A stretch of 64,000 bases of DNA from assembly GCA_029339505.1 (NCBI GenBank), contig JAQISU010001235.1, forward strand, positions 39,268,815-39,332,814. The letters run 5' to 3'. This DNA is from Unio delphinus. Its lineage: Eukaryota; Mollusca; Bivalvia; Unionida; Unionidae. Position 1 is the first letter of the stretch. The number at the start of each line of letters is the position of its first letter. The notes beneath the pieces were generated by a model. The model searched no databases. It saw only the letters and a program-made list of their open reading frames with translations, and was not told where the DNA came from. Made by a program: the position numbers and the translations under genes. Of the stretch, positions 34,501 to 42,827 are shown piece by piece.

Positions 34501-37199
34501 TTTCGTCTGAGGAGCATGTTTTAGGTGCTAAAAGTAAAATAACATTTTCCTAAAAAAGAGAATTTTTTAAAAGCCATTCAAGAAAACCACCAAGGTAATA
34601 GTTTGTCCTAGAGCAGAAATTAATGACGAAATGTCCACTTACCATTTCATAACAGAATATAATAACTAATTACACAACATGCTTCAAAGAAGTTCTTAGG
34701 AGTTTCCAACAGTTATGTATTGTCCTTCATATGAAAATTTTACCACTAAATATAAGATATTTGTTTCCACTTTCAAATGCTTAGCCAATGTCCAGAAAAG
34801 ACGTGAAGGTCAATATCAGGCATATGTATTGAACTGACAAATATAATGTATTGCAATGATTACAGAAATATTGCATATTATAAATGTATATGGAAGATAC
34901 AACAACGCCAGGTTCTCATTCTGTAAAGATTAAATGACAGCAAGCATATATTTTAAAAAGTGAGTTCTAACATGAAGCAGTACATTACAAGGCACTAAAA
35001 ATCCTGTTTGGTTTGTTGATTTACAACATGCAAGTAGGTTTTTCTAGTGTAGAGGCAAATGGAGTAAAGAAACTATTCCAATGACACATCACAGCAGCTT
35101 ACCAAAGTTGTTTGTCTGATGGTAGGATTTGAACCTGCACCTTTTTGGTCACCAGAATGGCACACTAACTACATGTATATGCCAATTGCAAACCTGTCCT
35201 GGTTGGTACTTTTAGTACTAATTATGACATTGAATTCTTCACATAGTTGTGTACTGAGAGGTCAAGGTGACAATGTTTTCTTTTCATTTTTTTCATATAG
35301 GATTCTAAAATTCTCAAGCTCTCTGTGGTCATATTCAGCCATGCATGACAAACTTGGTAGCCTGTCTTAAAAGTAAAGTTTTTATCATTGATCAGTGTCA
35401 ACAAAATGCTTATTCATTCAATAAGGAATATTGAACAATACACGAGCAATGAACACAAAATTTTAAACAAATGATTTAATAAAGTGAGAGATATGTCAAA
35501 GAGACCTCATTCTGTGATAAGAGTGAAGTCAAAGAGATCTCTTTCGTGAAGTACATGCCAAGATGTATCATTTCACCAATTTATTATTCTTGGTAGGATT
35601 GATTATATGCTAATAGTATGCCCAAAACCAACATAGTCATGAACTGAACAGAAGAATTTACCGAAGCCAGTAAAATGCTAAGTGGATGTCAAAGTGACCT
35701 TCTGTTCTACAAGTGTGGTACTAAAAGAGTTCCATGACATCTAAAAGTTTCCCAATTCTAGCATGAATCAATGAATGGTGCTCACAAAATTAAGTTCCTA
35801 TTTTTTTAACTTTAATTTATTTAATTTACAAAGTATTTTCACAAACTGGCCAATTTTTTAGCAGTTTGCCCTGAGTACAGTGAAAAGACAGCTATCTTAA
35901 GCAGTTTGACAAGTAGTAAATAAATAAATTAGTATTCATTGGGAATATGTACGAGTTACTTCAATTCCATGCATATATACACTTTCTTAATTTTATACCA
36001 ACACAATCGCACCATGGTGAACGTCACACCCACGGATTTTCAATCACCAAACTTCGATAAATCCTCTGATTGGCTGCATTTTCTCAACTGATCCTATTTC
36101 AGCTAATCAGAAGACACTTCCCTAGTGCTTGACCTCAGTAAGGTCACTAGGATCGTCTATAGTCTGTTTCACCCGGTATCGTTGCAAATTTGATGATGCA
36201 ACTTTACCATTAATGCCACACGAAATGTCAACTAAGGTAAATTGTATACTTTTAGAAGGTCACAACTATATTGATAGGAAGATTTGAACATTCAAAATCA
36301 ATACTTACGACATTTGTTCTCATCAGAGTCATCGTGATCACCGCAATCTACATCATCGTCACACTTCCAACTTAAAGGAATGCAATTTAAAGTTGTGGTA
36401 CACTGAAATTGGTCCTGAGTACAAATATCGCCTGAAAATAAAAGGTCTTCTTTAACCAACTACTGGTTCAACGTTGAATTATAATGACTAAGACCATGTA
36501 ACATCAGGCATTAACATTAAAAAGACGAAAAGCATTGTGTTGTGCACCTGATCATATTATAAAATGATCGAATTCTATGCCTGGTTGTTTTTCTTTAGTT
36601 TCCCTCTACGTTATATAGTACAAAAATGAATTAATCGAACCTGTCATGAACTCCATTAGAATCCATGCCTAGAAATTAAATTTGACTTGAATTATGTTCG
36701 ACTCGCCATTACAAAATAAATCATGGCTAGTAGTTGAGAGTTCGTTTCACATAAGCGGTGTTTGCGGATTTAACCTAAAGGCTAGCGAAATCAGGAAATG
36801 GTTAAGAACAAACAAAGGCCCTTGAACGTCCTCCGCAAATAGTATGAATATAACAAAATTATTTAAAATCATACAATATGTTCTGTAAAACACTTTGAAC
36901 CGGCAACGTCTTTACGACTACAGTAACAAAAAGTTAAAGAATTGCAATGCCGATGCCACAATACCAAGGCAGCTTATGCCTTAAACATTTGTTTAAATAA
37001 AAGCAACTATAAGTATTGTAAAACATATCGTTACAGACAATGTCTGACGTTCATTATGCATGTCTGATATTGTGGCTAATCCTGACCACGTTGAAACATG
37101 AATCAAAGTTTTTAAAAAAAAACAACTAATATACTCACATTTTACTAAGACGGACCCCAAAATAAGAATGGAAAAAACCAAGAGAATAAACTGCTGCAT
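15722..37199 (-). CDS. VLDLR: VLDL receptor-like lipoprotein receptor gene (21 coding exons)
   Basis: Spliced gene on the minus strand; joining the exons listed separately gives 2697 nt, 898 residues plus stop, close to the roughly 870 of vertebrate VLDLR. Order: signal peptide 1-20, eight LDLa repeats about 21-350, EGF 351-394, calcium-binding EGF 395-436, YWTD propeller 437-711, EGF 711-756, Ser/Thr stalk 756-815, membrane helix about 820-845, cytoplasmic tail with FDNPVY at 859-864. Known family role: cell-surface endocytic receptor for lipoprotein or yolk particles (vitellogenin/lipophorin receptor in invertebrates), releasing ligand in acidified endosomes through the propeller and recycling via NPxY adaptors. 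All introns are GT-AG. The eight LDLa repeats and short tail favour the VLDLR/LRP8/invertebrate lipophorin-receptor type over large LRPs; which vertebrate paralogue is closest cannot be decided here. Introns over 300 bases carry nothing recognised beyond the repeats listed. Confidence 0.93.
16234..16245 (-). CDS. VLDLR: VLDLR-like alternative last exon (3 codons and stop)
   Basis: A ten-T tract followed by ACAG lies about 110 nt after the exon 20 donor. Joined in phase 0 it adds Leu-Ser-Lys and TAA. The acceptor is as good as that of exon 21, so either or both may be used. No sequence homology supports it. Confidence 0.3.
   Translation of the reverse strand: MSK
16355..16489 (-). CDS. VLDLR: VLDLR-like exon 20: end of membrane helix and cytoplasmic tail
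   Basis: 45 codons, phase 0-0, residues 841-885. It completes the helix (VGIFVY), gives the stop-transfer RRYN, and carries [13 protein letters not shown], nearly identical to the tail of vertebrate LDLR/VLDLR. FDNPVY is the clathrin-adaptor (ARH/Dab) binding signal for internalisation. The end is acidic (SPDEEIQS). Donor GTAAGT, but read-through would add six codons and a stop. Confidence 0.93.
16508..16546. repeat. (AT)n microsatellite in intron 19
   Basis: Begins less than 20 bases upstream of the exon 20 acceptor, so length changes could affect its branch-point region. Confidence 0.95.
16640..17900. repeat. Degenerate repeats in intron 19
   Basis: Blocks near 16850, 17080, 17690 and 17790 share phrases such as ACCATTTTCATTTAGGACC, ACTAGACATCA and ATATCAAGATGGC. 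They look like old tandem copies of a unit of a few hundred bases, interrupted by the SINE at 17180. Confidence 0.5.
17180..17511 (-). mobile_element. tRNA-derived SINE, family 1, copy in intron 19
   Basis: Full-length copy in gene orientation. The head (right end) reads TGGTGGCATAGTGGTTAGAATG, an A-box-like tRNA start with a decayed B box; the body contains GGTTAGTGTTAGGACTGG and GTGGGGCATC; the 3' end is ATTAAAAATCCAAATCGCAC then CA repeats. A perfect 10-bp target duplication, AAGTAGCAAT, occurs at 17170-17179 and 17512-17521. Confidence 0.85.
18071..18246 (-). CDS. VLDLR: VLDLR-like exon 19: juxtamembrane and transmembrane
   Basis: 176 nt, phase 1 to 0, residues 782-840. It begins with a Pro/His/Ser/Thr-rich juxtamembrane part containing an NST sequon and a triple-His run, then ERS and a hydrophobic helix of Ala, Ile, Val and Leu starting near residue 820. 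Acceptor TTCCTACAG, donor GTAAGT. Confidence 0.92.
18677..18715 (-). CDS. VLDLR: VLDLR-like exon 18: Ser/Thr stalk mini-exon, copy 2
   Basis: 39 nt, phase 1-1, residues 769-782 ([10 protein letters not shown] core), Ser/Thr-rich. Acceptor TTTTTTGCAG, donor GTAAGA. Same length, phase and sequence pattern as exon 17, so the two arose by tandem exon duplication. Nearly the whole intron between them is one inverted-repeat DNA element. Confidence 0.82.
   Translation of the reverse strand, partial: QLQVLQLPQHIN
18763..20341. mobile_element. 1.58-kb DNA transposon with inverted ends, PIF/Harbinger-like
   Basis: Both ends read GGGYTGTTCCAGTAAAAC then ATATAYCCC and, after a G- or C-rich gap, GGCACTTT, in opposite orientation: about 50-base terminal inverted repeats. 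Flanks are GAA on the left and TAA on the right, compatible with a mutated 3-bp TWA target duplication of the PIF/Harbinger group, though the superfamily is not proven. The interior has a CpG-richer part (about 18960-19320) with a short frame from an ATG at 19181 and no transposase domain, so it looks non-autonomous. It fills most of the intron between stalk exons 17 and 18. Confidence 0.65.
20594..20632 (-). CDS. VLDLR: VLDLR-like exon 17: Ser/Thr stalk mini-exon, copy 1
   Basis: 39 nt, phase 1-1, about 13 residues (756-769) rich in Thr and Pro ([10 protein letters not shown]), a likely O-glycosylation site. Acceptor TTTTTGCAG, donor GTAAAA. It is 29/39 identical to exon 18. Because it is phase symmetrical, skipping keeps the frame, as with the alternatively spliced O-linked exon of vertebrate VLDLR. 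Confidence 0.82.
21581..21715 (-). CDS. VLDLR: VLDLR-like exon 16: EGF-C
   Basis: 135 nt, phase 1-1, residues 711-756. Six cysteines in EGF order, with CSFLCL matching the conserved C-SHLCL of vertebrate EGF-C, and an NGS sequon before the last cysteine. The acceptor region reads GCAGCTGCAG, so a second acceptor 6 nt downstream would remove two residues in frame. Confidence 0.91.
22141..22288 (-). CDS. VLDLR: VLDLR-like exon 15: last propeller blade
   Basis: 148 nt, phase 0 to 1, residues 662-711. It contains TLYWTDW and a DIKVYH segment as in the last blade of vertebrate receptors, then a basic linker (HRQKSK) to the third EGF. Acceptor TTATTTCAG, donor GTAAGC. Confidence 0.92.
22688..22827 (-). 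CDS. VLDLR: VLDLR-like exon 14: YWTD propeller blade
   Basis: 140 nt, phase 1 to 0, residues 615-661. It contains [18 protein letters not shown] and PFSLAVFE, all typical of the fourth and fifth blades of LDLR-family propellers. Acceptor CTTTCTAG, donor GTATGA. Confidence 0.92.
23280..23413 (-). CDS. VLDLR: VLDLR-like exon 13: YWTD propeller blade
   Basis: 134 nt, phase 2 to 1, residues 570-615. The junction with exon 12 makes [10 protein letters not shown], a near-perfect class B motif, which confirms the splice. It ends with WPNGLTIG. Acceptor GATTACAG, donor GTAAGA. Confidence 0.93.
24189..24416 (-). CDS. VLDLR: VLDLR-like exon 12: YWTD propeller blades
   Basis: 228 nt, phase 2 to 2, residues 494-570. 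It contains HIYWTD, a second-strand motif with PDGLAVDW, and the [10 protein letters not shown] segment typical of LDLR class B repeats. Acceptor GCATTGCAG, donor GTAAGA. Confidence 0.93.
24753..24924 (-). CDS. VLDLR: VLDLR-like exon 11: start of YWTD propeller
   Basis: 172 nt, phase 1 to phase 2, residues 437-494. It begins with the propeller entry strand ([12 protein letters not shown], as in LDLR-family propellers) and contains the first YWTD-like motif, YLFYTD. Acceptor CTGCAG, donor GTTTGC (weak at +3 to +6, but the frame and homology join require it). Confidence 0.9.
25413..25538 (-). CDS. VLDLR: VLDLR-like exon 10: calcium-binding EGF-B
   Basis: 42 codons, phase 1-1, residues 395-436. 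It opens with DIDEC, the calcium-binding EGF hallmark, followed by six cysteines and an aromatic residue (GSYKC) in the expected place. Acceptor CTTTCAG, donor GTAAAT. Confidence 0.93.
26374..26584 (-). mobile_element. SINE family 2 copy in intron 9
   Basis: On the minus strand: head AGAGTAGTCTAAAGTGCTC with B box GGGTTCGAGTCTC, then the body (CTTGTGGGTAGCTTCTCATGG) and the tail TATAGCCTATGTTGCGC...GGTGTTAAAC. Confidence 0.72.
26666..26797 (-). CDS. VLDLR: VLDLR-like exon 9: EGF-A
   Basis: 44 codons, phase 1-1, residues 351-394. Six cysteines in EGF spacing (C-x5-C-x5-C-x9-C-x-C-x12-C), with an NGS N-glycosylation sequon before the fourth cysteine. It lacks the DxDE start of a calcium-binding EGF. 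Corresponds by position to the first EGF after the ligand-binding domain. Confidence 0.92.
28785..28922 (-). CDS. VLDLR: VLDLR-like exon 8: LDLa repeat 8 (divergent)
   Basis: 46 codons, phase 1-1, residues 305-350. Six cysteines are kept but the spacing is longer, and the calcium-ligand run is altered: CNG instead of CDG and NAVDE instead of DGSDE. It is the membrane-proximal repeat, before EGF-A. Acceptor TTTTATAG, donor GTAAGT. Confidence 0.88.
29435..29551 (-). CDS. VLDLR: VLDLR-like exon 7: LDLa repeat 7
   Basis: 39 codons, phase 1-1, residues 266-304. It has six cysteines, CDGNEDC and the GSDE signature. Met replaces the conserved Trp before the fourth cysteine (VMRC). Donor GTAAGT, acceptor TTTTTCTAG. 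Confidence 0.92.
30489..30740 (-). CDS. VLDLR: VLDLR-like exon 6: LDLa repeats 5 and 6
   Basis: 84 codons, phase 1-1, residues 182-265; the only exon carrying two LDLa modules. Repeat 5 has CDGDFDC and HSDE; repeat 6 has CDGEKDC and GSDE, its last cysteine being completed by exon 7. A linker of about eight residues separates them. In vertebrate LDLR/VLDLR the central repeats are also fused in one exon and form the main lipoprotein-binding part. Confidence 0.93.
30960..31286 (-). mobile_element. SINE family 1 copy in intron 5
   Basis: Full-length copy: head CTAGTTGTTAGAGCGTCCG with a good B box (GGCTTCGAGCCC), the same body (GTTAGTGTTAGGACTGG; GTGGGGCATC) and 3' end (CGTTAAAAATCCCAATCACACACAC). 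Same orientation as the gene. The target duplication is not clear. Confidence 0.82.
31450..31569 (-). CDS. VLDLR: VLDLR-like exon 5: LDLa repeat 4
   Basis: 40 codons, phase 1-1, residues 142-181. A complete repeat with six cysteines, CDGDNDC and NSDE. Donor GTAAGT, acceptor TTTTTTAG. The exon sits just downstream (in plus coordinates) of the minus-strand SINE at 30960-31286, which is in the next intron. Confidence 0.93.
32430..33139. repeat. 37-bp minisatellite, about 19 copies, in intron 4
   Basis: Unit AATTTATATTCATTAAATAC ATCATAATAAATACACC. Copies are nearly identical; the main variant swaps AATAAATAC for AATGAATAC or AATATATAC. Confidence 0.98.
33649..33765 (-). CDS. VLDLR: VLDLR-like exon 4: LDLa repeat 3
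   Basis: 39 codons, phase 1-1, residues 103-141. It has six cysteines and the CIPQLW core. The usual SDE is NGQDE: the terminal Asp-Glu pair is kept, but the Ser before it is Gln. Donor GTGAGT, acceptor CACAACAG. Confidence 0.92.
34405..34527 (-). CDS. VLDLR: VLDLR-like exon 3: LDLa repeat 2
   Basis: 41 codons, phase 1-1, residues 62-102. It has all six cysteines, a CIPQRW core, a CDGEFDC calcium-ligand run and the HSDE signature. Flanked by a CTTTTAG acceptor and a GTAAGC donor. Confidence 0.93.
35105..35180 (-). mobile_element. tRNA-like SINE head fragment
   Basis: On the minus strand, TAGTTAGTGTGCC resembles an A box and GCAGGTTCAAATCCTACC has a perfect B box (GGTTCAAATCC) at roughly tRNA spacing. 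The anticodon arm does not form and no CCA or leader context is seen, so this is a retroposed head, not a tRNA gene. Confidence 0.45.
36130..36146. promoter_or_regulatory. Everted AGGTCA repeat (ER5) in intron 1
   Basis: TGACCT, five bases, AGGTCA: two perfect nuclear-receptor half sites in everted orientation, in the first intron about 1 kb after the start codon. They sit inside a wider imperfect palindrome (CCTAGTG on the left, CACTAGG on the right). Binding is inference. Confidence 0.3.
36309..36431 (-). CDS. VLDLR: VLDLR-like exon 2: LDLa repeat 1
   Basis: 41 codons, phase 1-1, between a TTTTCAG acceptor and a GTAAGT donor; residues 21-61. It carries the six LDLa cysteines and the acidic calcium-binding end (DSDE). 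One extra cysteine (residue 21, the codon split over the exon 1/2 junction) lies three residues before the first canonical cysteine, close to the predicted signal cleavage. LDLa modules bind basic ligand surfaces through calcium-held acidic loops. Confidence 0.92.
37139..37199 (-). CDS. VLDLR: VLDLR-like exon 1: signal peptide
   Basis: Encodes residues 1-20: Met, two Gln, then a hydrophobic stretch rich in Leu, Ile and Val typical of a secretory signal. An in-frame TAA lies directly before the ATG, so the start cannot lie further upstream in this exon. It ends at a consensus donor (GTGAGT) in phase 1, the phase expected for a signal-peptide exon feeding phase 1-1 LDLa exons. The transcription start is not defined by the sequence. 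Confidence 0.88.
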
Positions 37200-39479
37200 T
37201 TATATGTAATTCCGGTATCGTTTATCGTCCAAAACGTATTTCTATGTGTGTTCAAGCCCAAATTCTAAAATGCAATGGCTAGTCACAACTTTACCCACTG
37301 CCGCCTTCGGTTGTTACGCAGCAAACTGGTGTGGTGCGACTGGAAACGGCAAAATATGCAGCTGTTCTATGTATCAAACATACCGTTTGAAAGGTAAACG
37401 GTTGCTATATTTCTTTTTTGGAGAGCCAATGAAGCTTTTCCTTTTGAAAGTCCTTTGTAAAATATATTTATATAAAGATACGGAATTTTACGCAAACAAA
37501 GTTAATTAAATATTCACGATAATTCGATAATTATTTTATCCTAACGACCAAGCGTCCGTTAGAAGTAATTGACGCATATTACAATAACATTCTCCACTAA
37601 CATCACGCCACTCCGATACAGGTAGAAGTATGCGCTACGGCGATAGCAATATATAGAAGACATGTTTCATTCAATATTTGCTCTACGCATGAATACACGC
37701 CTTTGGTCTAAATTGTTATTCGGTTATTCATCCGCTGGGTGTTTCAAGCTAAACAATTAGCATCGCATCATGTAAATGGATGTGATATATAAGTAAAGAA
37801 GTCATTTACCAGTACACTACATTTACATACGGTAAAAATCCCGTTGGAAAAAAAATTTGGGTAGTGAAATTAAATTGACTATAGTAGCACTACTATTTTT
37901 AATTTTGTTTTGTATCGGTGTGCGCCTGCTTCGGGCTTTTTTTAAAAACACGTTATCAGTAGATCTACACGGGAGTCGATGAGCATATAAGCTAATAGAA
38001 AACAAACAAACTTACAAGCAATTTTTTTTTTTAAAATCTGGATCATGGGCAGATGAAACGACTAAGGAACAGAACAAACATTCCAATTCGAATTTTATTT
38101 TGGTAAGTTTTTTCGCTGCACATTTACTTTGCTGTACAAAATAAGTTGCTATGAGCAAATTAACCGTACTGTGAGCGACGGCCTTGACAATATTTGACTG
38201 ATTTGACTTATAATTGTTTATCTGCGAAAACCTGGTACGGTCATGGCCATTTTGGGCGACGATCCTTGACATATAAGAACGAAGCGTTTTGTACAAAACA
38301 GCGTGATGATGAAAAATTATTTGAAATAGCTAACATCTGACTGATTTAGCCTCAAACTGAAACATTGCTTTGTTTTATATAGAGCGCTGATGATTTCAAC
38401 CTTGGCCATTTTTTTTTTTATAAATACAAAAGGATATGGTTTTTTTGGGGAGATGGGGTGGGCGAAAAATACTAAATTTTAAACTCAGTGGGTATACCGT
38501 TTTTATTTTGGTTGACTGCATACACATTGCAGTTAAAATAGTGTTCTAGGTCCTTTGATTTCAGTATGAAAATCCAAAGCTATGCTCTCAAAATAGTGGA
38601 TTAGCAGTATGATCGGCAAATGAACTCATAAACGTAATTTATTTGGTATTTGAAGGCACTACAAGTTTGATTTAATCTCTTCGTTTTCTCCATTAGACTG
38701 AAAATAAAAGCCCTTAAAAGAATATATTATAAAAGTCCACCAGAGTAAATAAAACTCGTAAATCAAAGAACTTAATTAACTGGGTCGTCTAAATACAAGT
38801 CATTAATCATAGGACTGCATTATTTTGATCAAACACATATACTGCGATCTACATTAAAGAATCCATCTGAAAATTTCAACAATTGTTCCAAGTAAAAAGA
38901 TAAGGTAAAAAAAGTCTATAACACAGTATAACTTTTAACGTGTACCTAAACATTTTCTCGTTACATATCTCATCGAATAAATTAGCGTATTTCAAATCCG
39001 CTCTAAAATTAATTTCACTTTTTGTTGATGGAATAAATGGATTTGTTTGCTCTGTTCTTTAATAACATTTATTATCAAAATAAATTAGGCTTTATAAATG
39101 CGCAAGCCTATGGGACAGATTTATTTATTTATTTATTTATTTTTATCTCAGAATTTATATATCACCTTATTCTTCGCTTTCACACATTGTTTTCAAGTAT
39201 TTGTTTGTTTTCATTACTGACTTTAATAATAAAACAAATTATTCTGTTTTTATCTAGTGCTTTTATTAAAACTCCTGCTGAATAATAGTTATAGTAATGT
39301 AGAAAGTTAACTTACATACATTGACGGAAAAGTATTATTGACTCGTAGATCCGTAGAAAAAAAAAATATATATTTTTCAAATCTTAAATATTATCGGATT
39401 GAACTATAAATAAATTTGTTTATTTAAAAAAACAGTGGGGCATTCAGAGAATGTTCATTCGAACCGCCGTTTTCTCCCC

Positions 39480-39480
<1 letters not shown>
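37200..39480. promoter_or_regulatory. 5' flank of the VLDLR-like gene
   Basis: Sequence upstream of the start codon. The first 500 bases are less AT-rich than the introns and hold several CpGs, consistent with a promoter, but no TATA box at a fixed distance can be assigned. The plus-strand open frame at 37246-37509 shows no domain. From 37.8 to 39.4 kb I see only AT-rich unique DNA. Confidence 0.4.
37602..37611 (+). promoter_or_regulatory. Candidate sterol regulatory element
   Basis: ATCACGCCAC is one base from the vertebrate LDLR promoter SRE-1 (ATCACCCCAC) and matches the general SREBP consensus TCACNCCAC exactly. It lies about 400 bases upstream of the start codon. A chance match within a kilobase on either strand is a few per cent, so the call is tentative. 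Confidence 0.35.

Positions 39481-39482
<2 letters not shown>

Positions 39483-39511
<29 letters not shown>
39483..39511. repeat. (CA)n microsatellite
   Basis: Short pure run; a related CACACA stretch follows at about 39556. Confidence 0.95.
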
Positions 39512-39514
<3 letters not shown>

Positions 39515-39745
39515 ATGAGGAGGTAGTACAAAAAAAGTATACTCTTACGTGACGCACACACACACGTAGGGAGATTCACAGATCAGTTAACTACATGGGG
39601 TTGTTTTGTTTTTTTGTTTTGTCGTTTGTTTATTTGTTGTTGGTTTTTTGGAGGGGGTGGGTTTAAAAACAAACAAACAACAACAACCCGGTATTGACAT
39701 ATGTTGGCATACATCAGTTCTAATGGCATTTCTATAACTTATAAA

Positions 39746-39749
<4 letters not shown>

Positions 39750-39794
<45 letters not shown>
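39750..39794. repeat. (AAT)n microsatellite
   Basis: Pure trinucleotide run, no LINE end recognised beside it. Confidence 0.95.
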
Positions 39795-40594
39795 GTCGGT
39801 GTCTATTTAATATATAATTGCGAGAGGATTTTACTCTAAGACAAATTAGAAAGGTTTCCTGTTACTAAATTTTCCATTTAAACGATAATTGTGTCCCAAT
39901 ATAGTTCATGTGGAGATTAAATTAGCGGTGTGGGCAAAATAAACTTATTGACAGTGATATAATCTAAAACCTATTAATTGTTTATAGAAGACAATATCGA
40001 TATACAAACACGGAGATTTTTTGAAAAATATATATATAAATTTCTAAATTATCTTACTTGTAAGTCTAAAAATCTGAAACTGTACCAACAGTCGATGAAT
40101 TGGTCTTCGAACTAAAAGTAGTTCCAAAATCCAGAAGTTGTTAATGACTTTAACTAAATCTGGAAAAGTGTGGGAAAATTAACAAATAAACAGAGAATGT
40201 GATAAAGCACGTCCAAACGAATTTTCTTTGTTTCTCTAAAATGAGTCAACACCAATGAAGACGATTGATAAAGTGACGCCCGTTCCACTTCGTTTACAAA
40301 TTCCAAAATACCAACCACGAACGTACTTACAATGTTGACAACGTTGTGGAGGCTTGACTTCCAAGATCATCCGTGCTGGAGAAAATAAATTTACTAATCC
40401 CCCCCACACACACACACATATTATCTGAGGAATCGGTAATGGAAATGCAGCTAACAACCAGGCAGCAGGTCGTTAACCATGGCGCGATGATGATACAATT
40501 TGGGGGGTATTGAATAGAAGACTGGTTGTTGGCAATTGTGCGCGTTACTTTTCACTACGCTAAGATTTCATTTTTTTGTTTTTTTTTGTATTTA

Positions 40595-40828
40595 GGATTT
40601 AACGCCATTTTTCAGCACACGATAGGCTATACATGGCGGCCAGTATTTTGGTGGAGGAAGAACCCGGGAAAATCCCCAGAAAGAACCACCGACCCACGAG
40701 AAGCTACTGGCAAGCTTTCTCACATACCTACATTAGCCGAATCTTTGACTCGAACTCACGCAGAGGTGAGACGGCAGTGATCCGCAACGGAAAGTGCTTT
40801 AGAATACTCGGCCACTCGGGGTTCCTAA
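40595..40828 (-). mobile_element. SINE family 2 copy, best preserved
   Basis: On the minus strand: GAGTGGCCGAGTATTCTAAAGC (tRNA-Ser/Leu-like A box region), B box GAGTTCGAGTC, a body ending GGCCGCCATG, and the tail TATAGCCTATCGTGTGCTG then AAAAATGGCGTTAAATCC. A reference copy for the family in this window. Confidence 0.78.
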
Positions 40829-42767
40829 GATTTCCTTGTTAAAATCCCGTAAGGGACTAGAGCATCGATCTTAAACTTTCCCTTGTTCAGTTTCCGTAAA
40901 TTTTCGACCCTTCTATGCTTTCATCTTCGACCCTAAATTTTCTCTGGTTAAATTCGCGGCCTTGATATAAACTTTTTACCATTTTAAGAGTCTTTTAAGG
41001 AGACTTATCGTCGTCCTATACTATTAAGGTATAAACAGTTTAGATACCAGGACATCAACCTCAAGAAGTGTGCAAAGTAAAGAAAAACAGCCAGCTAAGG
41101 AAAAGATGGACAGATTTTGGATCTAACCCAAGTTAATCTTGGAATGTGATAAGACGCGTGCGACAAATAATACACATAACTACTGCTCCTCCATTTGTCT
41201 TCATCGCTATAATAGATATGAAACTAAACACTTCTCCGATTACAAGAAATGGTTATCTTAACGACATTTTTTACGTCGATAACCATTGCTGGTGACAGAG
41301 AAATTTGGTTGCCGGTATATTGGAGCAGAAAGAACCAACATTTTGAATTTATTAATCTCCTAGAACAATATATTTTGGACTTAATATAAAGTATTTCAAC
41401 TCATAAAGCAAATTTGTTACGAACATGTTGGCCATCTTACGCTAAATGGAACAGATTCTGCCGTTAGTAAGACATGTTTTCTATTTATTAAATGACTCAG
41501 ACTATACTGTTTTAATTAATCTGGAAAACTGCAGTCGTAAACAATATAGCAAGAATGAGCCTACCAATTACAGAATGTTACTATTCTTGAGTTATGTAGG
41601 GAAGTTTATGGAATCGGCTCCATTTAATTGATTATATAATTATCTTTCTCAAAACAAGTACCAATATTGCTGATTCGGTTCCCACTATCTGACAAGCCTG
41701 GATTGAGATGGGAATTTCTAAGAATTATTTTTAAAGTCATGTGTGTTTTTTTTTTTTCTTTCTGTTTTTATTTCCCCATAGTAATTTCAGGAGAACATTA
41801 TCTCGCTATTGCTGTTATTGTTGTTGCTTTCTCTCTTTTTTAGTTTTATATTAAAAATACACAATATAAATTTAAAATCATTTGTTACTGTTGGTACTGG
41901 CTGTATTAAATGACGTCAAATAATTAACAGAATAATAAATGAATGTGAAAACATAGAAACAACAAAATGGCAGTATCCGCGTATGTTTTACACCAGTATC
42001 TTATTGTATCTTATTTCTGGATAAACTGTATTCATTTTTGTTTAATTTTATTTATTATAAACTAACTTTGTATATTTTTTATGTCCTTTGTGTATAGCAT
42101 ATGTTAGTTACGTTTATACGTTACGGACGACTTTAATTATTTTAATTATTCGATGGAATTACAGAGTGCTCATTGACTTTATGGCTATTTGGGGATAAAA
42201 GTGAATCCATTGAAATTGAAATATTTGTAGAGTTGATTGGCTTTCGCTCTTTTATGCTACTGTGTTTAAGACTACTATAGAGTCGTAAAAGAAACTCGGG
42301 TGTAGTGGTATGATTGCTAGGGATACTAGTTTCCGTAAAATATTAGAGAACTTCAGACTGCTTTTTGCAATTAAAATTCACTTTGTTTGGAATTATCTTA
42401 GCCCCTGGTATTTTAATTCCACATATTTGAGAAATCTTCAGTGAAACCAACAAGCTTTCATAATTCTCCTAAAGTGGAGAACCTTGTTTTAAATCATACC
42501 AATAAATGGTTAAATTGAAAGAGGGCGAGTTGCTTCAGTTATCCAGATGTGACACTATTTCGGAAGTAATAGCATCTTTGGTAAAACAAGAAATAAAAAA
42601 CGTTTTATTAAAGTATTTGGTGGAAAAGAATTTGTTTGATAAAAGTCCGTTGTTTTTCTTAAAGTAAGTCTCTTTCTGCCTGTGGAATGGAATAATTGAA
42701 ATAAAAACCAGACTGAAATAGAGCTGAGAAAGCTTCAGCTTCAAAAGTAAATGATGGAAAATTCACA

Positions 42768-42827
<60 letters not shown>

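Noticed and set aside
37246..37509. 87-codon plus-strand frame divergent from the receptor
   Set aside because: No domain, no conserved pattern and simple AT-rich end; probably chance in the less AT-rich promoter flank.
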